From assembly GCA_016218825.1 (NCBI GenBank), contig JACRCV010000086.1:62001-126000 (forward strand): DNA of 64,000 nt, given 5' to 3'. Each line of letters begins with the position of its first letter. Position 1 is the stretch's first letter. The notes under the pieces were generated by a model. It saw nothing but the letters and a program-made list of their open reading frames with translations. It made no database searches and was not told where the DNA came from. The DNA comes from Deltaproteobacteria bacterium (GTDB lineage: Bacteria; Myxococcota; XYA12-FULL-58-9). A program made the position numbers and the translations under genes. This document shows positions 16,449 to 25,898 of the stretch, one piece after another.

Positions 16449-17402
16449 CTAGGGGCTCGAGGGCGGGGTCAAGATCTTCAGCGCCGCGATCTCGCGGCGG
16501 GCGTTCTCCAGCTGGATCTTGAGCTCGGCCTCCCGGGCGCGCACCTCGTCGAGCTCGGCCCGCATCTTCTCGACGGTCGATTCTTGTTTGGCCTCGACCT
16601 CGGCGACCCGCATCGCGATGCGATCCCGGGAGGCGAGCGCCTGGTTGATCTCGGCCTCGACCTCCCGGAGGCGCGCGTCGCGGCGCGACAGCTCCTGCTC
16701 GAGCGCGGCCCGCCGGGTGTCGGTGTCGCGCTTGTCGCGCTCGAGCTTCTGCTGCAGCTCGAGGACCGTCTGGTGGTGCTGCGCCGCTTCGCTCGCCGCC
16801 TGCTCGCGGATGGTGCGAACCTCGGCGACCAGGACCTCGCGCTCTTCGATGCTCTTGTCCAAGAGCTGCTTGTAGTTGCGGGTGGCGGTGCGCGCCTCGT
16901 CGAGGGCCTCCTTCTCACGCCGCTCGGTCTCGGCGAGCAGCTTGTCGAGCCGCATCCCGGTGGCGTTGGTGTCGGCGAGCTGTTTGTCGATGCGGGCCAG
17001 GAGCTCGCCGAGGGTCTGGCGTTCCTTCTCGACACCGCTGTGCACCGCGTCGTCGGCGACGCCCCGCGCGGTGTTCATCATGGTCTCGGCGCGACGCAGC
17101 AGCTCCTCCAGCTGCTGCTGTTGCTTCGTGACCTGCGCCTTCAGCATCGTCTCGGCCTGGGCGCGGTAGGTGCGATCGATGTGCAACAGCGCCTCGACCA
17201 GATCGGGGCGGCGCTCGCCGACCAGGCTCATCACCTCGGACAACGGCGACACCCCCTTGGCGATCGTGCCGGGCACGGTGACGTCGGTCTCGAAGGGCGT
17301 CGGGGTCGCGGTCGCCCGGACCGAGAGCGGCGCCTGGCCGACCGCGGTCGGGGCCTCGAAGGGGTTGGGCGCCAGCTGGGTCTTTTCCTTCGGCGAAACC
17401 AT
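16449..17402 (-). CDS. Long coiled-coil protein upstream of tolQ
   Basis: A 317-residue protein that is nearly all alpha-helical from about residue 65. The N-terminus is Pro/Thr-rich and disordered. The rest is heptad-rich with many Glu, Arg, Gln and Ala (for example KQQQQLEELLRRAETMM, LQQKLERDKRDTDTRR, RDARLREVEAEINQALASRD), predicting a long coiled coil with no membrane span. No enzymatic motif is seen. The start at 17402 is chosen because the frame before it overlaps the neighbouring gene in another frame; it opens 11 bases after the stop of the small membrane gene at 17414, so the two are probably co-transcribed. A structural or scaffolding role in the envelope/division context of the tol genes is a guess. 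Confidence 0.75.
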   Translation of the reverse strand: MVSPKEKTQLAPNPFEAPTAVGQAPLSVRATATPTPFETDVTVPGTIAKGVSPLSEVMSLVGERRPDLVEALLHIDRTYRAQAETMLKAQVTKQQQQLEELLRRAETMMNTARGVADDAVHSGVEKERQTLGELLARIDKQLADTNATGMRLDKLLAETERREKEALDEARTATRNYKQLLDKSIEEREVLVAEVRTIREQAASEAAQHHQTVLELQQKLERDKRDTDTRRAALEQELSRRDARLREVEAEINQALASRDRIAMRVAEVEAKQESTVEKMRAELDEVRAREAELKIQLENARREIAALKILTPPSSP

Positions 17403-17413
17403 GGCCGCTCCCC

Positions 17414-17713
17414 TCACCAGGCGTGGCTGATGAGCCAAAGAATGACGACGATCGCGACCCCGGCGGCAGCGTAGAGCCACCCCGGCCACCGGCGAAAGTC
17501 CCGCAGCGTCGTGAAGATGTGCGTGACGCGGCCGACCGGGACGATGTCGGCGTCCATCACCGTCAGGTGGGCGGTCCAGCGCTGGCGCGGATGAGCCATC
17601 CGATCCAGGTGCGCCGCCACGAACGCCAAGCGCCGCATGCAGTCCTCTTCGACGCGCTGCAACCGGGTCGCGAAGGTGTCGACGGCCACTACCTTCTTCT
17701 GCCAGAACCACAT
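17414..17713 (-). CDS. Small protein with C-terminal membrane anchor
   Basis: A 99-residue protein starting at ATG 17713 (MWFWQKKVV). The first 75 residues are soluble and moderately basic (RLQRVEEDCMRRLAFVAAHLDRM). The end, WPGWLYAAAGVAIVVILWLISHAW, is one hydrophobic segment at the extreme C-terminus, so the protein looks tail-anchored. That is of interest because a pair of Get3/ArsA-type ATPases is encoded at 4377-6397, but no link is demonstrated. It lies 11 bases before the coiled-coil gene and about 110 bases after the HAD gene's stop on the same strand. No family is recognised. An earlier ATG at 17791 would add a non-conserved N-terminus. Confidence 0.65.
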   Translation of the reverse strand: MWFWQKKVVAVDTFATRLQRVEEDCMRRLAFVAAHLDRMAHPRQRWTAHLTVMDADIVPVGRVTHIFTTLRDFRRWPGWLYAAAGVAIVVILWLISHAW

Positions 17714-17821
17714 CGCGACCGAGAATAGGCGGCCGGCGGTCAAAGTACAACCATCGCCGAGACCCCGTGAACGCGAGCCTGTCGTCGGCATGGGGCGAAA
17801 GGCGCGAGCGGCTCGACGCGG

Positions 17822-18700
17822 TCAATCGAACAGGTGCAGCTGCGACGCGGCCGGGATGGGCTCGACGGTGGTGCGGTTCGCCAGGATCTCGGTCTTCTCG
17901 ACCGGATGGGTGCTGGTGTTGATGACGAAGAAGGCGTTCTCCGGGTAGCGGGCCTTGAGCTCGGTCATCGCCTCGACCGCGAGGGCGACGTTGACGGGGT
18001 CGTCGTCGGACATCCCGAAGCGGTGGTGCGGGTTGTCGCCGAAGCTCGCCATCGCCCGCCGCACCGAGTCGAGGATCGCGGCCTTCTTGAGCTCGGGGAT
18101 CGAGCGCCGGCCGTCGCGGTCACCGAGCGCCAGGCGGGTGCCCGCGTGGCTCACCGGATAGACGCCGAGGTAGTTCGGGGTCGCCGTCAGGTGGCGGGCG
18201 CCGACCAGCAGGTCGATGCCGGCCTGCATCGTGTCGGGGTGGTGGCCGCGGGCGGTGATGATCGCGATCGGCCGGCCGTTGAACACCGCGTGATAGAAGA
18301 AGTCCCAGGACGGTCCCTTCCACAGCAGGTCGCCCTTGGCGAGCGCCGCCTGTAGATCTTCGACGAACGGCTGCGCCTGGCCGTCGAGCTCGGCCGCCGG
18401 CAAGTCGCGGAAGCGGCGGTAGCTGCCGGTCGCGTCGTCGAGGCGGATCTCGTAGTCGGCGTAGATGCCGGCGCGGCCCACGTGCCGATGCACCTCGGCG
18501 AAGCGCCGGGTGGACAACGCGATCTGATTGCCGCCGGCTTTGGCGAAGATGTAGATGCAGGTGTCGAGCAACATCACGTTGTCGTCGAAGTCGAAGAAGT
18601 AGAAGCTCCGCCCGCCCTTGTCGGCGTTGCGATCCGGCGCCCGGTGCCGTGGGATCGGCAGCTCGAGCTGAGAGAGTGCGGGGGTCTTTCGCTTTGCCAT
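17822..18700 (-). CDS. HAD-like phosphohydrolase-fold protein
   Basis: A 292-residue protein with the marks of the haloacid dehalogenase superfamily: motif I FYFFDFDDNVML near residue 33-44 (DFDDNV gives the DxD), motif II IAIITARGH near 147, and a late acidic motif FGMSDDDPVNVA that fits motif IV. The conserved lysine of motif III could be in SIPELKKAAI. Between motifs I and II is an unusually long insertion (about 100 residues) with GSYRRFRDLPAAELDGQAQP. The substrate is unknown; the insertion has no recognised match. It stands alone on the minus strand, with 121 bases to the small membrane gene and 150 bases of featureless sequence upstream before the aldehyde dehydrogenase stop. Confidence 0.75.
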   Translation of the reverse strand: MAKRKTPALSQLELPIPRHRAPDRNADKGGRSFYFFDFDDNVMLLDTCIYIFAKAGGNQIALSTRRFAEVHRHVGRAGIYADYEIRLDDATGSYRRFRDLPAAELDGQAQPFVEDLQAALAKGDLLWKGPSWDFFYHAVFNGRPIAIITARGHHPDTMQAGIDLLVGARHLTATPNYLGVYPVSHAGTRLALGDRDGRRSIPELKKAAILDSVRRAMASFGDNPHHRFGMSDDDPVNVALAVEAMTELKARYPENAFFVINTSTHPVEKTEILANRTTVEPIPAASQLHLFD

Positions 18701-18850
18701 GGAACCGGCGCCGCGCCCTCGGCGTCGCCTTCCGATTATGACAGGGGCGGCGACCGCTGGCCACCGAGCGCCGCGCCCCGACCTCTGGTAGCTCGAGAGG
18801 CTGCGACGCGAAGCGTGGGTCGGAAGAGAGCGGCGCGCGGCGGCGGCGGC

Positions 18851-20431
18851 CTAGATGTGACCCTTGTAGGTCGCGCGCAACGCCGCCACAGCGCCGGCGG
18901 CGCCGCGCAGCTTGTGACCGAGGCCGCTGCGCAGCATCAGGCCGGTGTTCTTGAACGCCCGGTAGCCGGCCTCCGAGTAGCCGAAGAACCACGGGTTCTT
19001 CATGCCGCTCAGCCGGTTGATGTGGACGTGGCGGATGCCGGTGAAGTCCAGGAGCCCGTACTTGCCGTGGGTGCGGCCGATGCCGGTGTCCTTGAACCCG
19101 CCCCACGGGGTCTCGGCGAAGCCGTGGGTGGCGATGGCGTCGTTGACGTACACCGTGCCGGCGATGAGCTTTCTCGCCAGCGCTTCGCCGCGACGGATGT
19201 TCTTGGTGAACACCGCGGCGGTGAGCCCGTAGAGATTGTCGTTGGCGCGCCGGATGACGTCGGCCTCGTCTTTGAAGGTGAGGATCGGCATCGTCGGCCC
19301 GAAGGTCTCCTGCTGCACGCACTCCCAGTCTTGGCCGACGTTGGTGAGCACCGTCGGTTTGTAGAAGTAGCCCGGCCCGGCCTCGGGGTTGGTGCTGCCG
19401 CCGGTCAGGAACTTGGCGCCCTGGGCCCGGGCCCGCTCCATCTGCGCCTTGACGATGCCGAGCTGCTCCTCGGTGCACATCGCGCCGACGTCGACGTCGA
19501 GCCGCACCCCGTGGCCCTGGCGGAGCTTGCGGGTCTTGTCGACGACCTTGGCGATGAAGGCCGCGGCGACCGCCTCGTGGACGTAGACGCGCTCGACCGA
19601 GGCGCACGCCTGGCCGCCGTTGGAGAACGCCCCCCACACCGCGGCCGCCGCCGCGACCTCGAGGTTGGCGTCGTGGCAGACGATCATCGGGTCCTTGCCG
19701 CCGAGCTCGAGCATCACCGGGGTCAAGGTCGCCGCGGCCCGCGCCATCACCTTCTTGCCGACGTCGACCGAGCCGGTGAAGGCGATGAAGTCGAGCTTCT
19801 GTTTCAGCACCGCCGCGCCCGAGCCGTGCACCACCTGCAGCAGCCCGTCCGGCAGCCCGGCGGCGTTGAAGACCTCGCCGAGCGCCTCTCCGGTCAAGCA
19901 GGTGGCGCGCGCCGGCTTCAAGAGCACGGCGGTGCCGGCCATCAACGCCATCGCGACCTCACCGGCGGGGATGCTGAAGGGGTAGTTCCACGGCGAGATG
20001 ATGGCGACCAGGCCGCGCGGCAAGCGGTTCAGGTAGCTCTTGCGTCGCACCAGGCGCCACCAGCGAATGCCGACCGGCTCGTCGGCGAGGAACTTCGCGG
20101 CGTACTTGGCGTAGTAGTCGATGCCGTAGATCACGGTGAAGACGTCGTTGATCAACGACTCGACGCGCGGCTTGCCGTTCTCGCGGCTGATGAGCTCGCT
20201 GATGCGATCGGTGTTGTCGACCAGGTAGTCGCGGGCCTTCAACAAACAGCGGGCGCGCTCTTTGATCGGCGTCGCCGCCCAGACCTCTTGCGCCGCGCGA
20301 CCCCGGTCGGCGGCCCGGTCGACGTCGGCCTCGGACCAGGCGCTCACCTGGCCGATCTTCTCCAGGGTCGCCGGGTCGTACGACTCGATGCAGCCGGCGT
20401 CGTCGCTCTGCTTGGTTCCCACGAGCGCCAT
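18851..20431 (-). CDS. NAD(P)-dependent aldehyde dehydrogenase
   Basis: A 526-residue aldehyde dehydrogenase superfamily enzyme, oxidising an aldehyde to the acid with NAD(P)+. Signatures in order: VAIISPWNYPFSIPAGEV (the PWN motif with the oxyanion Asn), LLKPARATCLTGEALGEVF, IAFTGSVDVGKKV (cofactor-binding GxxxxG), MLELGGKDPMIV (general base Glu) and NGGQACASVERVYV with the nucleophilic Cys near residue 275. The ETFGPTMPIL motif of the C-terminal half is also present. It is longer than usual by about 40 C-terminal residues (FFGYSEAGYRAFKNTGLMLR), a tail seen in succinate-semialdehyde-type relatives. The real substrate is not readable from sequence. It is 44 bases downstream of a phosphoesterase gene on the same strand. 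Confidence 0.93.
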   Translation of the reverse strand: MALVGTKQSDDAGCIESYDPATLEKIGQVSAWSEADVDRAADRGRAAQEVWAATPIKERARCLLKARDYLVDNTDRISELISRENGKPRVESLINDVFTVIYGIDYYAKYAAKFLADEPVGIRWWRLVRRKSYLNRLPRGLVAIISPWNYPFSIPAGEVAMALMAGTAVLLKPARATCLTGEALGEVFNAAGLPDGLLQVVHGSGAAVLKQKLDFIAFTGSVDVGKKVMARAAATLTPVMLELGGKDPMIVCHDANLEVAAAAAVWGAFSNGGQACASVERVYVHEAVAAAFIAKVVDKTRKLRQGHGVRLDVDVGAMCTEEQLGIVKAQMERARAQGAKFLTGGSTNPEAGPGYFYKPTVLTNVGQDWECVQQETFGPTMPILTFKDEADVIRRANDNLYGLTAAVFTKNIRRGEALARKLIAGTVYVNDAIATHGFAETPWGGFKDTGIGRTHGKYGLLDFTGIRHVHINRLSGMKNPWFFGYSEAGYRAFKNTGLMLRSGLGHKLRGAAGAVAALRATYKGHI

Positions 20432-20475
20432 GGCTCACCTCCCGGTTGTCGCGTTCGCGCCCGAGCCGGCCGGGC

Positions 20476-21495
20476 TCAGTCGCTGTCTTCGGCGGTCGGT
20501 TTGAAGCGCTTGATCTCGTACTTGGCCTTGCCGCCGTCGAGGGTGACGATGAAGGCCATGCCGGTCGCGGTCGAGCCGTCGTTCATGCCCCACGGGTCGC
20601 CGGCCAAGCTGCCGGCGTTGAGGTACAGCGACGCCACCGGGGTGTTGGCCTTCACCGGCGCGCTGAGGTCCTTGCCGACCGCATTGCCGCCGGCCTCGAG
20701 GATGTGACCGAAGAGGCCGAAGGGGATCTTCTTCTTGTCGATGAGGCTGTTGATCTTGTCGTCGCCGACGTTGATCTTCTCCGCCATCCAGTCGAGCGCG
20801 GTCTTGCCCTTGCCCTGCGGCGGTCCGTGGCTCACCAACAGCAGTGGAGCCTTGCCGGCCGGGGTCATGGTCTTCACCATCAGGTCGACGTCCTCGGGCT
20901 TGTAGAGACAGCCGGCGCCCTGGTGCACGAAGCGGCGGTCGGAGTAGCCCGGCAGGGTCCAGAGCTCGACGTCGTCGGCGACCACTTGCCGCACCCAGAC
21001 GCCGTTCACCAGGTTGGGGTACTTGGCTTCGCGCTCCGCGAACACCCGCGCGAAGCTGCCCTTGCTCTCGCTGTTGCCGAGGATCACGAGCAGCGGCAGG
21101 CCCTCCGCGGCCAACAGGTCGACGACCTCCTCGAGATCGAGCTCCTCGAGCGCCAGGTCACCGTTCGCCACCACCCACTCGACGCCCTCGGCCTTGAACC
21201 ACGCGAACGCGTTCTTGACGTTTTGCTTGGTGCCGTCGGAGGTGTCCTTGATCGCGCTCATCACCCCGATGACGACCTTGCTGTCGGCGTCGGGGTTCTC
21301 GACCTCGAGCCTGTAGCCGCTGTGTTTGTACTTCTTGCCGGCGAGGGTGATCTCCCGCGGCGTCTTCAAGGTGTCGAACGGCCCCGGACAGACGTAGCGG
21401 TTCGCCTTGATGTAAGCCTCCCACGACGCGTGCTCGGCGGCGGGGGCGAGCGCGGCAAACGAGATCAACGTCAACACCAGGCCCAGGGTGCGCAT
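20476..21495 (-). CDS. Exported metallophosphoesterase-like protein
   Basis: A 339-residue protein with a signal peptide (MRTLGLVLTLISFAALAPAAEH). The core looks like a calcineurin-type metallophosphoesterase fold with altered ligands: IGVMSAIKDTSD in place of the first D-x-H motif, VVANGDLALEELDLE (GD), LVILGNSESKGSF where GNH[D/E] is expected but His is Ser, LLLVSHGPPQGKG (GHxP-like SHGPP) and GLFGHILEAGG (final GH). The missing GNH histidine and weak first motif mean that activity is uncertain. A late segment SLYLNAGSLAGDPWGM resembles the end of these domains. It precedes the aldehyde dehydrogenase gene by 44 bases and may share its transcript. Periplasmic location is inferred from the signal. 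Confidence 0.7.
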   Translation of the reverse strand: MRTLGLVLTLISFAALAPAAEHASWEAYIKANRYVCPGPFDTLKTPREITLAGKKYKHSGYRLEVENPDADSKVVIGVMSAIKDTSDGTKQNVKNAFAWFKAEGVEWVVANGDLALEELDLEEVVDLLAAEGLPLLVILGNSESKGSFARVFAEREAKYPNLVNGVWVRQVVADDVELWTLPGYSDRRFVHQGAGCLYKPEDVDLMVKTMTPAGKAPLLLVSHGPPQGKGKTALDWMAEKINVGDDKINSLIDKKKIPFGLFGHILEAGGNAVGKDLSAPVKANTPVASLYLNAGSLAGDPWGMNDGSTATGMAFIVTLDGGKAKYEIKRFKPTAEDSD

Positions 21496-21629
21496 CGAGT
21501 ACCTCCACGTTTGCCTGCTGTGTACCCGAAGCCGGTGTCGTTGCGAAGGGGTGTCGCCGCGAGCTGGTCAAGCTCGGGCCGCGCTCGCGTCCGCGCGCGA
21601 GGTCCACGCGGACGGCGGGCGGAATCGCT

Positions 21630-22124
21630 CTACCGCGCCGCCGTGCTTCGCCTCCAGTGACCGGAGCGCCCGCCCTTCTTCTCCAACAGCAGCACCTCTT
21701 CGATGACGATGCCGCGCTCCACGGCCTTCAGCATGTCGTAGAGGGTCAGCGCCGCGACCGCGGCCGCGGTCATCGCCTCCATCTCGACGCCGGTCGGGCC
21801 GACGGTTTCGGCGGTGGTGGTCACGACGACCCCGGTGCGGGTCAGCTGTAGATCGACCGCGACGTGTGACAACGCCAAAGGGTGACACAGGGGGATCAGC
21901 TCGGAGGTTCTCTTCGCCGCCTGAATGCCGGCGACCCGGGCCGCGGCCAAGACGTCCCCCTTGGCGTTGCTCTGTAACGCGCGCCGGGCGGCAGCAGAGA
22001 GACGGACGCGAGCCCGTGCGACCGCGACGCGTCGACTCGCTGCCTTGTCACCGACGTCCACCATCCGCATGGCGCCGCCAGGGTCGACGTGGGTCACCGA
22101 TGACTGGGGTTTGCGCCGTGGCAC
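21630..22124 (-). CDS. moaC: Cyclic pyranopterin monophosphate synthase (molybdenum cofactor)
   Basis: MoaC converts the MoaA product to cyclic pyranopterin monophosphate in molybdenum cofactor synthesis. The 164-residue sequence follows the family throughout: [18 protein letters not shown] at the start, [20 protein letters not shown] and [14 protein letters not shown], then [19 protein letters not shown] and [10 protein letters not shown], where Asp130 and Lys133 correspond to catalytic Asp128 and Lys131 of the E. coli enzyme. GTG 22124 is chosen as start because GAGGAGGT lies just upstream and because the homologous region begins about ten residues in. It is divergent from the fumarase gene, with 75 bases between the starts. 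No other molybdopterin gene is in the window. Confidence 0.95.
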   Translation of the reverse strand: MPRRKPQSSVTHVDPGGAMRMVDVGDKAASRRVAVARARVRLSAAARRALQSNAKGDVLAAARVAGIQAAKRTSELIPLCHPLALSHVAVDLQLTRTGVVVTTTAETVGPTGVEMEAMTAAAVAALTLYDMLKAVERGIVIEEVLLLEKKGGRSGHWRRSTAAR

Positions 22125-22199
22125 CAAGACCTCCTCGCGTTGCACTTTCGGCCGCACACCGTTTGTGGCAAGTTTCGGCCCAATCATCAAGGAGGAGCC

Positions 22200-23813
22200 A
22201 TGCCAGCGTTCAACTACCAGCCGCTCTTTCCCCATGCCGAGGACACGACCGAGTATTGGCAGCTGACCCGCGACTTCGTCAGCGTCAAAGAGCTCGACGG
22301 CCACGACATTCTCGTCGTCAAGCCCGAGGCGCTGACGATGTTGGCGCGCCGCGCCTTTCACGAGGTCTCCTTCTTCTTGCGCGCCAAGCACAACGAGCAG
22401 GTGGCCAAGATCTTGAAAGACCCCGAGGCGAGCCCGAACGACAAGTTCGTCGCCCGGGCGCTCTTGACCAACGCGGTGGTGGCGGCGGCCGAGAAGCTCC
22501 CCATCTGCCAGGACACCGGCACCGCGACCATCGTCGCGAAGAAGGGCCAGCAGGTGTTCACCGGTGGTGGTGACGAAGCGGCGCTCGCCCGCGGCGTCTA
22601 CGAGACCTACACCACCGACAACCTGCGTTACTCGCAGACCCTGGCGCTGACGATGTACGAGGAGAAGAACTCCGGCACCAATTTGCCGCCGCAGATCGAC
22701 ATCTACGCGGTGGACGGCATGGCCTACGACTTCCTGTTCGTCGCCAAAGGCGGCGGCTCCGCCAACAAGACGATGCTCTACCAGGAGACCCGCACCCTGC
22801 TGTCGCCGGAGAACCTCGAGAGGTACCTGGTCGAGAAGATGAAGACCCTCGGCACCGCGGCCTGTCCGCCGTATCACCTGGCGTTCGTGATCGGCGGCAC
22901 CAGCGCCGAGGCCGCGGTGAAGACCGTCAAGCTCGCCTCCACCGGCTACCTCGACGACCTGCCGACCTCCGGCAACGAGCTCGGGCAAGCGTTTCGCGAC
23001 CGCGAGCTCGAGGACAAGCTCGTCAAGGCGTCGTACAAGTTGGGCTTCGGGGCGCAGTTCGGCGGCAAGTACTTCGTGCACGACATCCGCGTCGTGCGGC
23101 TGCCGCGCCACGGCGCCTCCTGTCCGGTGGCGATGGGCGTGTCGTGCTCCGCGGACCGCAACCTGAAGGGCAAGATCACGAAGGACGGCCTGTTCCTCGA
23201 GCAGCTCGACCAACACCCCGAGCGCTGGCTGGAGGGCTCGCAGCAGGTGCGCGGCCGCGACCCGGGCGCGGTGCCGGTGGACCTGAACCGGCCGATGAAG
23301 GAGCTGTTGGCCGAGCTCAGCCGTCATCCGGTGAAGACGCGGCTGTCCCTCACCGGCAGGCTGATCGTCGCCCGCGACATCGCGCACGCCAAGCTCAAGG
23401 AGCGCCTGGATCAGGGCAAGGGTTTGCCGGACTACTTCAAGAACCACGCGGTCTACTACGCCGGCCCGGCGAAGACGCCGCAGGGCATGGCGTCGGGCTC
23501 GTTCGGGCCGACGACCGCGGGACGGATGGACGCCTACGTCGATCTGTTCCAGTCCCAAGGCGGCTCGATGATCATGATCGCCAAGGGCAACCGCTCCAAG
23601 GCGGTGACCGAGGCCTGCAAGAAGCACGGCGGCTTCTACCTGGGCTCGGTGGGCGGGCCGGCGGCGCTGCTCGCCAAGGAGAACATCCGCAGCATGAAGG
23701 TCATCGAGTACCCCGAGCTCGGCATGGAGGCGGTCTGCGAGATCGAGGTCGTCGACTTCCCCGCCGTCATCCTCGTCGACGACAAGGGCAACGACTTCTT
23801 CCAGATGCTCTAA
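22200..23813 (+). CDS. Class I (4Fe-4S) fumarate hydratase
   Basis: A 537-residue class I fumarase, which interconverts fumarate and malate in the citric acid cycle using a labile 4Fe-4S cluster. The three cluster cysteines are Cys103 ([13 protein letters not shown]), Cys222 ([18 protein letters not shown]) and Cys316 ([12 protein letters not shown]); their spacing of 119 and 94 residues is the same as I recall for the structurally known Leishmania enzyme. The C-terminal beta domain includes [21 protein letters not shown], the [14 protein letters not shown] segment and [15 protein letters not shown] 22200 is preceded by AAGGAGGA with good spacing. It is a single-gene unit; the stop is seven bases from a convergent lipoprotein stop. 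The family also includes tartrate dehydratases, but the length and fused alpha-beta organisation fit fumarase. Confidence 0.95.
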   Translation: MPAFNYQPLFPHAEDTTEYWQLTRDFVSVKELDGHDILVVKPEALTMLARRAFHEVSFFLRAKHNEQVAKILKDPEASPNDKFVARALLTNAVVAAAEKLPICQDTGTATIVAKKGQQVFTGGGDEAALARGVYETYTTDNLRYSQTLALTMYEEKNSGTNLPPQIDIYAVDGMAYDFLFVAKGGGSANKTMLYQETRTLLSPENLERYLVEKMKTLGTAACPPYHLAFVIGGTSAEAAVKTVKLASTGYLDDLPTSGNELGQAFRDRELEDKLVKASYKLGFGAQFGGKYFVHDIRVVRLPRHGASCPVAMGVSCSADRNLKGKITKDGLFLEQLDQHPERWLEGSQQVRGRDPGAVPVDLNRPMKELLAELSRHPVKTRLSLTGRLIVARDIAHAKLKERLDQGKGLPDYFKNHAVYYAGPAKTPQGMASGSFGPTTAGRMDAYVDLFQSQGGSMIMIAKGNRSKAVTEACKKHGGFYLGSVGGPAALLAKENIRSMKVIEYPELGMEAVCEIEVVDFPAVILVDDKGNDFFQML

Positions 23814-23820
23814 CGCTCCG

Positions 23821-25053
23821 CTAGTTACAGCTGGCGTTGTTGCCGCTGATCGAGATCGGGCCGCCGATCTCGGCCGTCCCGACCCGGTCGCGGATCGCCT
23901 CGGCCTGGCAGGTGGGGAGCAAGGTGTTGTCGACGATGCGGAGGCCGCCGCCGACGCCAGCGAGCGCCGCGAGGTCGAGGTTTGCGGCCGCGGTGTTGCG
24001 CGTGACCACGAGGTCGCCGCCGACGTAGCTCACGCGCGGCAGCGCGATGCCGGTGGTCGCGGTGTTGTGGTCGACGACGAGGTTGCTGCCGACGGTCTCC
24101 AACGCCGGCAGCGCCAGGGTGAAGAGGGTGCCGTTGTCGACGAGCTGGATCTGGCCGCCGACGACCCCCAGCGCCGCGAGGCCGTCCAACGCGGTGAGCG
24201 CGGTGCCGTTCAGCTCCAGGTCGGCGCCGAGCGCGGCGACCCGCGGCAGCTCGAGGGTCGCGACCTGCGGCGACGCGGTGACCAGGAGGCTGCGACCGAT
24301 GGTGCGCACCTCCGGCAAGCGGATCGAGCTCAAGAGCGGATTCTTGTCGAGGATCACGTCGTTGCTGATCGCCACCAGGTTGTCGAACCCGGTGACGCTC
24401 GCGAGCGCCGCGTTCTCGATGAACGTCAGGCCGCTGCCGGTCGAGCGCAGCGCCGCGAACCCGGTGAGCGTCGTGAACGCCGACTCCTTGAGCGTGAAGG
24501 TGCCGGAGAGCCGGGTCAGCGCCGGCAGGTCGAGGGTAACGAGCGCGTCGTTGGCGCTCACCCACAGGTGCTCGTCGAGGGTCTTGAGCGCCGGCAGATT
24601 GATCGTGGTCAGGGCGCTGTTGTGGTCGAAGAGCAGGCCGTACCACGAGCGGCTGGCGTGCGGGGTGGCGCCGATCGTCTGCAGCGCCGGCAGGTCGACG
24701 CGGGTGAGCACCGAGTCGCTGTAGATGATCACGTTGCCGTCCACCGCCGTCAGGTGCGGCAGGTCGAGGGTCTCGATGTCGGTGCTCTGGCAAACGATGA
24801 GGTCGCCTTGGATCTGGGTCTCGGTCGCGATGGCCGCCAGGTCGCTGGTGGTGCGCACCACGACGTCGGTGGTGCTCGTCGCCGTGCACAAGGTCGCGGT
24901 CCCCGGCAGCGACGCGGTCTCGTCACTGCCACAGCCGCCGGCACCCAGGGCGGCGGCGAGCGCCAACAGCCACAGGACCGGCGACATGCCGGCGACGACG
25001 AAGTTCCGTGTGGACGACCGCGCCGACGCCTGCCGATTCAGTGCTTTGCTCAT
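23821..25053 (-). CDS. Receptor-L-domain-like leucine-rich lipoprotein
   Basis: A 410-residue predicted lipoprotein (signal segment VLWLLALAAALGAGGC, Cys41). After the anchor, the chain is made of irregular 20-25-residue repeats of the form LPALxTLGxxLxVxxNxxLTTIxLPAL (for example INLPALKTLDEHLWVSANDA, DLPALTRLSGTFTLKESAFT). Alternating leucine and asparagine positions and the phrases ALxTVG and LVVDHN match the Recep_L_domain-type right-handed beta-helix, also found in Myxococcota surface proteins. It has no enzymatic motif; a binding role at the cell surface is the usual guess. ATG 25053 is selected on AGGAG six bases upstream and a Lys/Arg n-region. It is divergent from the Cys-rich lipoprotein at 25241 across 187 bases. 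Confidence 0.8.
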   Translation of the reverse strand: MSKALNRQASARSSTRNFVVAGMSPVLWLLALAAALGAGGCGSDETASLPGTATLCTATSTTDVVVRTTSDLAAIATETQIQGDLIVCQSTDIETLDLPHLTAVDGNVIIYSDSVLTRVDLPALQTIGATPHASRSWYGLLFDHNSALTTINLPALKTLDEHLWVSANDALVTLDLPALTRLSGTFTLKESAFTTLTGFAALRSTGSGLTFIENAALASVTGFDNLVAISNDVILDKNPLLSSIRLPEVRTIGRSLLVTASPQVATLELPRVAALGADLELNGTALTALDGLAALGVVGGQIQLVDNGTLFTLALPALETVGSNLVVDHNTATTGIALPRVSYVGGDLVVTRNTAAANLDLAALAGVGGGLRIVDNTLLPTCQAEAIRDRVGTAEIGGPISISGNNASCN

Positions 25054-25240
25054 GGGATGCTCCTGCATCGTCCCGTTGCCGGGACGCCCGGCACCGTATC
25101 GCGGCGCCGCAGTGAGCGGCAAGGGACCGCGCCCTAGTCTAGGGGGTGTGATCGAAACCCGCGAGGCGCGGTCGCCGGGGTCTTGCGTCGCGAGGACGGA
25201 ATTGGCAGACAGTGCCGGTTACCTGTCGAGGGGAGCCGAG

Positions 25241-25849
25241 ATGCTGCGTTTCACTGGGGTGGTGATGGTGCTGGTGGTGGCAGCGAGCGGCTGTCTGGTG
25301 AGCGTGCCGGAGCCGAACGGCAATCAGTTTGCCTGCAACGACAACAGCGACTGCGGCCCCGGCTTCTTCTGTGACGGGCAGCAGCACGGCGCGACCGGTC
25401 TGTGCGTCGAGGAGCAGGCGCAGAGCTGCACGTCGGCGACCGAGTGCACCGACATCAAGAACCCCAACTGTATCCGTGGCCGCTGCGTCAACCAGTGTTT
25501 GGACGGCGGCTGCACCGAGGTGCAGGGCTGCAACTGGGACGGCAGCGCCGTCCACTGCGGTGACTGCGACAAGGGGTTCCCGTGCAACGGCGAGCAGGTC
25601 TGCATCCGTGAGAGCACGACCGGCGGCTATCGCTGCATGCCGCACTGCAGCGCCTTCGAGCAGGCGTGCACCTACGGCGGCAAGGACGGCTGGTGCGCGG
25701 CGATCAAGAAGTACGGCAGCACCACGAGCGGCGACCAGGTGTGCGCGGTCTGCTTGGCGAGCTGTATCGGCGGCCGCACCTGCCAGTACGTCGGGCCGGC
25801 GCACATGGTGTTCGATACCATCGCCGCGGCGGTCGAGTGCCGGTTTTGA
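25241..25849 (+). CDS. Cys-rich lipoprotein
   Basis: A 202-residue predicted lipoprotein: MLRFTGVVMVLVVAASGC gives a lipobox (ASGC, Cys18). The start at ATG 25241 has GAGGGGAG upstream. The mature protein holds about 25 cysteines arranged in small disulfide-type knots, including the repeated ACNDNSDCGPGFFCDG and SCTSATECTDIKNPNCIRGRC patterns common in Myxococcota surface lipoproteins, and a later EFG-like CDKGFPCNGEQVC. No catalytic motif is seen and the function is unknown. It lies between two minus-strand genes, with 49 bases to the convergent flippase-like gene, so it is a single-gene unit. Confidence 0.8.
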   Translation: MLRFTGVVMVLVVAASGCLVSVPEPNGNQFACNDNSDCGPGFFCDGQQHGATGLCVEEQAQSCTSATECTDIKNPNCIRGRCVNQCLDGGCTEVQGCNWDGSAVHCGDCDKGFPCNGEQVCIRESTTGGYRCMPHCSAFEQACTYGGKDGWCAAIKKYGSTTSGDQVCAVCLASCIGGRTCQYVGPAHMVFDTIAAAVECRF

Positions 25850-25898
25850 CGCGGCCCGGGTCGCGGCAGCCAGGCGCGCGGGTCGCGGCCACCTGACG

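Noticed and set aside
15657-17474. Long plus-strand frame across the tolQ and coiled-coil genes
   Set aside because: The composition is that of a shadow frame (Val/Glu/Leu/Gly/Arg runs), and tolQ on the other strand is unambiguous.
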